From contig MVAQ01000021.1 of NCBI GenBank assembly GCA_014825775.1, positions 1-64,000 of the forward strand: a stretch of DNA of 64,000 nt, written 5' to 3'. Position numbers and translations under genes: made by a program. The stretch's first letter is position 1, and every line of letters starts with the position of its first letter. The DNA comes from Krasilnikovozyma curviuscula. Taxonomy: Eukaryota; Basidiomycota; Tremellomycetes; Cystofilobasidiales; Mrakiaceae. Under the pieces are notes generated by a model that was given only the letters and a program-made list of their open reading frames with translations, was not told where the DNA came from and made no database searches. Shown piece by piece: positions 55,294 through 64,000 of the stretch.

Positions 55294-56393
55294 ATGGTTC
55301 AGAACTACTCAATTGGTAGCATCCAAAAGGGGAACAGTTTGGTTTTACCCTCAAAATCCAGCTTCTCGAAACACTTCACCCGGACCAGGTCCTCGGACTT
55401 TATACTTAAATCTTCCAACGACGTCCATTACTGTGTGGAACGATCTTTACTAGAGGCAAGTTCGAGTGTGTTTGCAGACATGGTACGATTCTATCTTCTT
55501 TTGATGTTGGCTCGTATCGTAGCAGCCACTCACCTGGCCGTCTCGTGCAGCTTTCCTTCCCAGCCTCACATCATAAGGACAAAGATCAGCTCATAGACGT
55601 TCAGGAGCACTCGTCAACTCTGACTTTGTTCCTGCTGCTGCTGTACCGGCGACAGCTTTCAGTCAAATATTCGGATCAGCTGCTGGAGCTCGTCGACACC
55701 TGTGACAAATACGACGTTCCCTTCGTCGACTATCTTCCAATGCTGCAACATCAAATCCAGAAACTCATCCATCTTCCAAAAGAGTCGCCGATGGAAAATC
55801 TCCAGCTGTACGCTTTCTGCGGTCAGTTCCAGCTATCAGCCCTCGCAAATGAACTCCTTCTTCCGCTACTCGAGTTTGATCTCACACCTCTCAGCGAGAA
55901 GAATAAGGACGATGAAATGTCGAGACTGGAGTACCGCTGCGGTCCGAAGCAGTGGAGGAAGCTCGTCAACAAGTTCCAGAAACAGAGGCAGCTCCTCTTT
56001 GAAACGATGACAGAGAGTTCCTTCCCACCAGTCACTTCAGTGAAGCAACAAAAACCCTCTTCTCACTACAACATGATCGCACCCAACGGTAAACCAGTCA
56101 CTGCTGTATGCGATGGTGCGCCAGGTATTTGGTGCTGGTCCGACGTCTGTCGTGCTGCGAAGGTGCGGTTTCCGAACGATGGATGGATACGGTGCCTTAC
56201 AAGCTACAAAATCGAATCCATCGGCGTTGTGAAATCTGGAGTTGAAGCTCTTGGAGGTGCCACTACGAGTGTCAGCGGGGAAGAAATCAAGCAGCTCGAA
56301 TGTGCTCACTGCCAGGAGTTGGTGAAGAGATCCAATCGGGCTGCTCTTGCTCATTTAAGAGAGTTTAAGTGGGTAGAAGTATTTCGATTCTAA
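55294..56393 (+). CDS. BTB/POZ domain protein
   Basis: Two exons (55294-55482, 55551-56393) encode 343 residues. The N-terminal third has the fungal BTB pattern: SSDFILKSSNDVHYCVERSL, SSSVFADMLSFP, then HSSTLTLFLLLLY and LELVDTCDKYDVP, followed by LYAFCGQFQLSALANELL, which corresponds to the helices after the POZ core. BTB domains dimerise or recruit CUL3 ligases. The C-terminal half has several Cys and Trp residues (WCWSDVCRAAKVRF; CAHCQELVKRS) and may bind a metal through CxxC pairs, but I cannot name a domain. The start at 55294 was chosen as the first ATG in the open frame; the family places the fold shortly after it. Confidence 0.85.
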
Positions 56394-56966
56394 AGGGGGT
56401 CTGCTAAAAATACATTCTGTTATTCCTCTTCCATTAGGAGCCAACTTTTGCATCGTTGACGCTGTCTGAATCAGGATAGTCTCTGAATCTCAGATGTAGG
56501 TATTAAATTGAGAAACGTGAGATAGCTAACTTCACAGACTGAAACCGACCTTCCTTATGTGCACAAACATAGTGTGTTTGTTTATGTTTGCGGCGATCTG
56601 TTGGTCGCCGCTCTTTCGTTTTGTGGCTCTGAGCGCTTCAGTCATTCTTCCCATCGTCGCTCATCACTTACGATCCACCTTACACTGCTTCAATCGGATG
56701 GTGGTATCATCCAATTACTAGAAGATAGCGACCAACAATAAAATGAAAACAAACAAGCTCGTCCCTGTGACGCCACTGGTGCGGCCATTATTGGTCTTTC
56801 CAACGGCCATGGTCCTTGCACCCTCCCCGACCAGGCGCTTTTAAGAGGAAGAATCTCTGTCAAAACTCTCAGTTTCTTTTCAAACCAATCATTCACTCTC
56901 AACTTCCAAACCGGCCACACCTCGCCTGAAGTGCCAAACAAATCAGCACCGCACCAATTTCTCACA
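56394..56966. other. Intergenic, no gene seen
   Basis: Between the BTB gene and the dehydrogenase, both on +. No coding content. Confidence 0.5.
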
Positions 56967-58358
56967 ATGGTTGGACTCTTTAGATCTTTCATTCAACAGA
57001 CTTTTGCAGGAAAGCATCCTACTTGGACAAGTATGGACATTCCTGACCAGACTGGTAAAGTAAGTCTTCGTCCCTGGGACTCTCCACCGGACAAGACCTC
57101 TCGCTAACCCTCCATCCTTGTTTTAGGTTCACCTTATCACAGGTGGTTCAAGTGGCCTTGGTCTTGAGACGGCAAAAAGACTCCTGGAGCACAATGCCAG
57201 TGTGTACATCTTGGGTAGAAATGCTTCGAAGGTGGGGATTCTGTTTTCCGTTACGTCATCACCTCCGAACCTAATTTCATCTGCTAATACCACCATCCAC
57301 GGCTTTGTTGATTCTGGTCTAGGCTCAACCTGTGATAGACCAACTCAAGAAAGAGACTGGGAGATCTGTCAAAGGGTTCATTGAAGCAGATCTCAATGAT
57401 TTGACCAGTGTCAGAAAAGCTGCAGAGTTGTTTGCAAGCAAAGAGGACAGATTGGATGTCCTTTACAACAACGCCGTAAGTCTAGTTATCTTTTACCAGA
57501 AATGGTGTTTGCCAATGATTAACCCATGATTGATCTGTGTCCTCTCATTCCATTAATCTTGTAGGGTGTTATGTTCACTCCTTCCTCTCTCCGAACCGCC
57601 CAAGGTTTCGAAAACCAGTTCGGAATAAACGTCGTTTCTCATTACCACCTCACCATGCTACTGATGCCCATACTCATCAAAACGAGTAAACTTACCAGTG
57701 AAAATTCACGGATCGTCAACATTTCGAGTCACGCTCACTACTCTTTGGCACCCAATGAAGGCATTCTTTTTGATCAGCTGAAACCTGAAAAGGGAACCAA
57801 GATGATTGATGAGAAGGCTCTTTACGGGATGTCGAAGCTGTGAGTTTGGATTTCTCTCTTCTCTTCTTGCTTTCGCTCATCATCTCTTCGCCTCCCACAA
57901 ACAGCGGAAATCTCATCCTATCCAACCAGCTCCAGCTAAGGTACTCAACATCTGGAGTCATTTCCATCGCTGTTCATCCTGGAAACATTGTGTCTTCTAT
58001 AACAAGAAATATGAAACGGTGAGATCTGTCTTTTCCTTCTGCTCAGATTTCTATAAAGCTGAAGTTTCTATTCTATCTCATCCAGGTATGAAGCTTGGAC
58101 ATTCTCCTTTGTCCAGTTCCCCGTAGAGCTAGGAGCACTCAATCAGTTGTTTGCTGCAACTGCTCCCGAAGCTGATAGCATGGGTGGGAAGGTGAGCACA
58201 CTGCACAGCGACTTTTGTGCGAGGCGACTGACTCTGCTTCTTCCATACAGTACATCATCCCTTGGGTTCGAACTGGTCCTACTACTTGGCACGCACAGAA
58301 TGAAGACAATGGTGAGAAGCTTTGGGGATGGTTGCAGAAGGAATGTATTGGATTTTAA
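56967..58358 (+). CDS. Short-chain dehydrogenase/reductase
   Basis: Seven exons: 56967-57059, 57127-57231, 57323-57475, 57565-57839, 57905-58018, 58086-58191, 58251-58358; 317 residues. It has the classical SDR order: nucleotide loop TGGSSGLG (36-43), NNAG at 115-118 (split by an intron), IVNISSHAHY with the catalytic Ser, and the active-site YGMSK (Tyr204, Lys208) followed by HPGNIVSS. The overall form, with an N-terminal extension and WVRTGPTTWHAQNE near the end, is like retinol dehydrogenase/WW-domain oxidoreductase-type SDRs, which in fungi act on varied lipophilic or secondary-metabolite substrates. The substrate is unknown. It is convergent with the C2H2 gene. Confidence 0.93.
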
Positions 58359-58683
58359 CGTATCAGTTGATCTTAATATTATTTCACCAGTATCGGTGAT
58401 CAGGTTTTAAAATACTTCTCAAGTAGACATAACAAAGGAGACAGATAATTTCAGACATACAGGTTGTTCATATGCGTCGGTAGCTAGGGTATTGAGAGGC
58501 ATTGTCTGGAAGCGGGACGGGTATCGTGCTTTGAGATATATCTTTTGTCTGGTGAATTTATTCGGCGATCGTGGGTCCAGTGTATGTACATTAGGCCGAA
58601 ATAAAGGGGAAATGGAAGGGATAAGGATAAATTCGTTCAGAAGTCGTTTCTGTTGTTGGTACATTGTAGAGTTTCAAACCTTG
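58359..58683. other. Convergent 3' spacer
   Basis: Between the stop codons of the dehydrogenase (+) and the C2H2 gene (-). No coding content. Confidence 0.5.
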
Positions 58684-61600
58684 TTATTGACCACCCCAAG
58701 TGAAAGCAGGACTTGGAGAGAGAGTTGGAACGACGTGAGTCATTGATGGAAGGTTTGGTGATGAGTATCTGATTGTTTGGTGAAGAGGATGATGTTGAGA
58801 TGAATGCCAAGTATGAAAAGAGCTGCCTGCAGCGCTGAAATTTGATATTCCATTGATCAAGGGAATGCTGGGCGAATATCCTGATAGTCCTCCGGTAGCC
58901 TGGTCGCTGTATTGGTGTTGAAATGCAGCCATTAGTTGACCATTATGATCTACGGGAGATGGTAGTGACGGTGAGATTGAACCACCTAAACTCGGTGCCG
59001 TCGTGTGAAATCTCGGGAAGGGTACAGGACGAGGTCGGCTTATATGTGGTACAGCCAATAAGTTTGACGTGCTAATGGAGGGGGTGTATTGAGGATTGTC
59101 GCTCCTTGATCTCTTATGTCCATGAAATTCTCCAGAATCCGGAGCTGGCGAAGAGGACGACGTGTTACCAAGCGCAAATGGTGATTGGGAGCCTGTGACC
59201 TGTGATGGCAGTGGGAGTTGTAGTGATCCTCTTCTTTCCATCGAGGGACAAGCTGGGTATCGAGGACTGATGGAAGCGGGTGGAAATATGCTGTCGAAGA
59301 CTCCTCCGTTCTCAGGAAGACTCTTTGTAACTTGAGGTGGTGTCTTGTGAGACGTAGTCGGGAGAGGCGAGTCTGACGGACCAGAGCCGAAAAGTCCCCA
59401 ATTAATGTTTCTTTGAGCATCGCTTAAATTTGAGATCGAGGTAAACGCTCTTTCTCTCCAGCTGTGCTTCACCTCTTCTGCCGCAAGTTTGACTCTCTCA
59501 GCTTCACTCTCTTCCAGTACAGAATTTTCAGTCTCGACAGATGGAAACAGAACCTCCGTTGGTGGAACAATCGATCTCGACTTTGATACTCCAGATGCCT
59601 TCTTGGAGGGTACACCCTTTCGAGGATTACGAGGGTTTCGGTGTTGAGCTATTGGTGGCATTCCAGCTTTCGCAAGTGCTTCAGCAAGAGCGGCTCTCGC
59701 TTGAGGTCCATAACCAGGGGTTCGTTTGGTCTTAGGAAGAATGTGAGTGCGAAAACTGCGATAGATAGACTTACGTCAGTAAGCGGTTATGAAGATATTT
59801 AAAACAGACCGTCACTCACTGCTGCTGAAGGTTATCTTGTCTTGAGCATCGAGTATTACAACCTTCATAGGGACAAGAAAATGGTCGTTCACCACTGTAA
59901 ATTATTTTATTTTTAGCGAAATATGCAACATGCGATATAGAGAGAGGCAAGCGCAGCACTAACGAATGAACCTTAACATGGCGAGCCAAATGGCCGCTGG
60001 TAGTGAACTTCTTCCCACAGCTTCTCTCGGGACAGTGAAACATTCTCTCCTTGCCGGATAGAGAAGTTGTTTCATCTTCACCACCTCTGTTCGATCCAAA
60101 GTCACTATTTCCATCTCCACGATTTCCACTAAAACTTTCGTATTCTTCATCATTTTCATCGTCGTTGTCGTCAAATTCTCCAGGGGAAGATGATAGGTTT
60201 CTTCTCGATGTAGTAGCTGTTGAATTTCTTCTTGGACGGAGTGAAAGCAACTTCGATGGCGAACCAAAACCATTGGCTGATGTCGATGGTGGGAATTCTG
60301 TTACAGCTTGAGCTCCGACTGGATTTGAGACTGCTCGTCGATGTCCACCCTTTCCATGCCTACCATTAACTCCTCCGAGAGTATTGGATGATCCTCTACC
60401 TCTGCTGACTGATGAAAGAGTCGTTGGTGTTACTCTCAGATCAGGAGAGTTGGTGAGGGTCGTGCTCGAGCTTCTATCAGCACAAGGTGTTGCTGGTGAT
60501 AATGATGATGAGTTAGGAGATCTTGTATGGTTCTGGCTTGATGGAGAGTTCATTAATTCGTCGGTGCAGGTGTCCATCATGACGTTAACCATGCTGCCAT
60601 CAGGGATGGTCTCTTTACCGTCGATTCTAAGACTGCCACCATCTTCTTCATGATCTATTCTTTGAGAGTGAAAGATATGAGATGAGGGACTTCCACCTTT
60701 CATCATTAGAGGCGCTGCCAAGATTGAAGGCGATGATGGCAACGAACAACTGCTGACGCTCGACATCTCCGAGGTAAAGTCGAAATGACGGAGAGAAGAG
60801 ATATGTGGGAGGTAGGACCCTGGTATTGTGTGCTGAGGTGGTGGTGATGGCTGAACGGCAATCGAATGATGATGGTGGTCAGCAAACCCTTCCGCAGGCG
60901 CGACGAAATTGAAAGCTGGGAGAAGCACAGGCGAGTCATTGGTAGAGTTCAACACTGATAGGGTCGTGAATGATGGCATCTCCGTTGGAGAATGATGGGT
61001 CGCTGCTGGAAGCTGGGGTGCCGCGGTGGGTCTGAGACTACTGGCGCCTACATAGAAGGGCAATTGGCCGATCGAGAGTCTTGGAGGTGGAATATGCTTG
61101 GGGATATCCTCAAACAGAGTAGTTGATCGGTTCTCGAAGGGAAGATGGGGTGGTTTAAGTCGATCGCTGATATGGTGGCTGTTGCTGTCGTCGTCGCCCT
61201 TTCGAGATTGTTGCATGTGGTTGTGGACTCCAATTGGAGTTTGAACCTGCCATTCTTCATGCCATTCAGAGTATCTTGAGCTTACACCATTACCCCTTCT
61301 CTGGAATGCATTATCTCCCTCTGAACCTCCGTGGAACTCGCCGAGATATGCAGTTGACTCGAACATGTCTTCAGATGGCTCGGGATTAGGACCTTGTTGG
61401 TGAAATGATGTCGCGGAGGGAGAATATGGGTAGTTGGTAAAGCTGAGTGTAGGAGCAGTGTTGGAAGAAGACATCCAGGAGGCTTGTTGTTGGTCGTGAT
61501 AGTACTTGAGCGGAGTTGGAGAAATTGAGGCCGAAGGTGGTGGTGGTGTTGCTGTGTTTAACGGAGGGATCTGACTTAGGTTAGATTTACCGTCATCCAT
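58684..61600 (-). CDS. C2H2 zinc-finger regulator, Nrg1/Usv1 type
   Basis: Exons 61600-59964, 59894-59820 and 59755-58684 encode 927 residues from the first ATG. Two adjacent C2H2 fingers span the exon junctions: MFHCPERSCGKKFTTSGHLA with H-x3-H, linker SGERPFS, then CPYEGCNTRCSRQDNLQQ and HFRTH (both C-x4-C-x12-H-x3-H). FTTSGHLARH and SRQDNLQQH are typical of the Nrg1/Usv1/Com2 group of fungal stress-response regulators, which bind GC-rich/STRE-like sites. The 540 N-terminal residues and the C-terminal 330 are low-complexity (Ser, Pro, Thr, Asn, His), as expected for regulatory regions. A further 5' coding exon at 62005-61867 fits in phase (979 residues in total) but is unproven. It is a nuclear regulator; targets are unknown. 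Confidence 0.88.
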
Positions 61601-62005
61601 ATCCAACAGCACTGCTCCTACTATAATATAATTAGAAAATGAACAAGAAGTTCAGAAACCCCGTTTGCACCTTCCGATCAAATAAATAGGTCGAGCTTCC
61701 TCACTATTACAGCGATGAAATAGAAGAACGCTACAACTCTCGAATCATCCACCAGAACGTACAACCCCCCAAACAAGAAAATAAAATTATTGATCTGATT
61801 ATTGAAACTAGTCAGTGGGTTGTGAGGCTGTTCGCCAATATTCTGATCTAATCCGAGAATGCTCACCTCCAATCGCAGCAGCGCTCTCTTTTCTCAAATC
61901 GGAATCAAGTATCGTTTGTTTTCCAGGAGACCCCTGAGACCAAACATACGGCGGTTTAAAACAGACCAAGCGATCAGCAACGAGCTGGAAACCAAATGTC
62001 AGCAT

Positions 62006-64000
62006 CAAATCATAGGCAACCAAATCTCACTTGAGGATCCTGCAACAGGGTTGACAGCAAAACAGCAGGTCTTCGTACAGCGAAACGGGATGAACAGGAA
62101 AAAGGGGGGAAGAAGTAAGTGAAGATGGGATTTTGGGATTTCGAAGGGGTGGAAGTTGGGGGAGTAGGTGGAGCTTTACCGAGAAATGCAATTTTGTGAT
62201 GGTGTCCAGGCTTGTGATTATTATCGTCAGCCTTCGTCCCGCGTTGAGCCCCAAAACTTGCAGCGAATTCCAGCCCCCTAAAATAAGCTCCAATTAGGGC
62301 GACTTCTCGAACGTCATACGGATGTTCAGTCGGCTCTAAGAGACGCTGATATTTGAGCGGGTAAAGCAGAGTAAAATTCATCGTCTGCAGACGCTGTGGA
62401 GATGTGTGTCACTGCCTTTCCAACGACGAAACTTCCACAGCAAAACCAAGGTTCGATAGTAGATAGGTAACTCACCGGTTGAAGACCTTGTGATAATGGA
62501 AGGATCGACCGCAGTTCCAGCCCGCTCTCAAGCTGAGATGAACCCCGCTCGACCAAACAGGACAGACGTCCCGACTCTTCCCCTTTGCCAGCCCTTCGAG
62601 CGCTTGTTTGATGAAGAAGACGTGTATTCCTACAAGAACCAGTATTTTGGTGAGGATCCTGGAGCCCTGTTCGAGAACATATGAAAAACGAGGCGAGCGG
62701 AGCAAGGAAAGTGGGAGTTACGTACCGTATCCTACAATTCAGACATCGGGTGGGCTTGGTATACGGCTTGAAATCCAATGGAAGATTTTCTGCAGAGTGA
62801 AAGAGAGGCAAACCCCCGAGATTTAGAGGCTGATGATACTGAATGGAAGCGCGTGAAGAGCACGGAAGTTAAGACCACGACGATCTCAGTAAGCGGTACC
62901 AGCGAGGACGGGAGTGTCATTCGAGATTTGACAAGAGCGTGACTTGAAGAGCTCAGGTCTGTATTCAGGTGGTGAACCGGGTAATTCCAGGCAACTTGTG
63001 CTCTGCAAAAGACATCTGCTGAATTCACGCTACACCGGTTAACCTCCGTATTTTTATTTTATTTTCATTTTTTTTAGATGTCAGCCAAGCCCAGCTTACC
63101 TCCCTTAGGTGTTAGAAACGCTAGCCGGTCGAAGTCTGAATGGAAAACCATAATGGTGCATTTCTTTCGCTTTAGCCCTTCAGTCTGTGTTTAGGACCCA
63201 AGTTGTATCCTCTATGCCGATGAACACCTCAGACTTACTGCAAGTGGTTCTTGTTCTATACCGCAGCTTTGTTGCTCTCAGCTTCACCTGCACCCATTCT
63301 GGTGGCCGCTCGCTGACTGTGCCAAAAGCCAGTTCACACTCTCTTCATGGTACCCCCTCTGTTCCTAGAATCATAAAGAGTGCCGTCTTAGGCTATTGCT
63401 TTCGTCTCTCTGTCTGATGACCGCTATACTGGCGGCGTTTTGAGTAACGGAACTCCTGTGCCAAATCGAGGTACTTTACCTCCTTCTCGGCAGCAGTGGT
63501 CAGAGCGCCTCAGTCTGGCTCAACAGATGCATATCAGGAAGATACTACAAGGCCTTTTCACCCAAGTTGACAAGGTCAGGGTAGGAAAGGAGGGAAATCA
63601 TGATTGTCGAAGTCAGTCGGGCTCAAAATTTTGTAAGAAACACTTATACAAAACAATCTTTCTAACATCCCCGCTTCGCTCTCGGTCTCAATATCTCTCC
63701 GCAATTTCTCAGTCTTACTCTTAAAATTCCTATACTGCGTTTTGACTGTGGTTACGTCGACGACGCGTATCTTTTTTTTTTTACCTCACGCTACGGGTGG
63801 CCGACCGGTGCTTCCTTTCCGGCTCGACTTACGCAGCTTTTCATTTCCTCGCGTTCGATTGCTTTTTTTGGTTGCAACATCCTTCCCTCACAGTGATTCT
63901 CAATACCTGCAATCAGCTGGCCTGCTTTGGTCCCGGTATTCTTGTTCTCGTCGCTCGCGGTACGTCGTCGCATGTTGTGATATGACACCAGTCCCCTTCT
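62006..64000. other. Right end, no firm gene
   Basis: About 2 kb upstream of the C2H2 gene. Several short frames overlap on both strands; the best is an ATG-initiated 123-codon minus frame at 62381-62010 whose first 60 residues look protein-like (LLEPTEHPYDVREVALIGA). I could not join it convincingly to neighbours. T-rich tracts lie at about 63053-63078 and 63771-63782. A + gene may begin beyond the right edge. Confidence 0.4.

Overview
The window reads as a gene-dense, intron-rich basidiomycete fungal chromosome, most likely a Tremellomycete yeast. That placement is inference from gene content, many 50-80 nt introns, and the CENP-A, SET9, chitin deacetylase and GT31 families; no phylogenetic search was run. 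I see no tRNA, rRNA, CRISPR array or recognisable transposon. Gene models below were built by joining reading frames at splice sites that keep phase; almost all introns are GT-AG.

Left part, nearly all on +: the end of a UTP5/WDR43-type ribosome-biogenesis factor (<1-970); a very large protein with repeated ASH/MSP-type immunoglobulin-like domains (2006-7263); proteasome ATPase RPT4 (7575-9731); the centromeric histone CENP-A/CSE4 (10131-10881); an unrecognised 649-residue protein with an internally repeated module (12093-14042); clathrin heavy chain (14898-21537); ribosomal protein uS9/RPS16 (22635-23350).

Middle part, mostly on -: an AIF/FSP1-like FAD oxidoreductase (23784-25488); MCM4 with MluI-box and SCB-like promoter elements (25994-29620); a membrane-bound class 3 lipase (30487-32849); the H4K20-methyltransferase-type SET9 protein (33356-37754); a ketopantoate reductase family protein on + (38837-40157); a GT31 glycosyltransferase (40984-42731); a GPI-anchored chitin deacetylase (43702-45779).

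Right part: a membrane protein of unknown role (46940-48601, +), a Zn2Cys6 transcription factor (49352-53293, +), an unrecognised helical protein (53535-55039, -) divergent from a BTB protein (55294-56393, +), a short-chain dehydrogenase (56967-58358, +) and a C2H2 zinc-finger regulator of Nrg1/Usv1 type (58684-61600, -). The last 2 kb holds nothing I can assign firmly.

The genes are not a cluster with a shared pathway: housekeeping genes (proteasome, clathrin, ribosome, replication) sit beside chromatin genes (CENP-A, SET9) and cell-surface genes (GT31, chitin deacetylase). The most unusual signals are in gene structure: 13-nt and 16-nt microexons, a GC-AG intron, a possible GA-AG intron, a recurring GTTCGT donor, and stop-free in-frame introns. 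In protein architecture they are the ASH-repeat protein, a SET domain split by an acidic insertion, and a duplicated module of unknown function.
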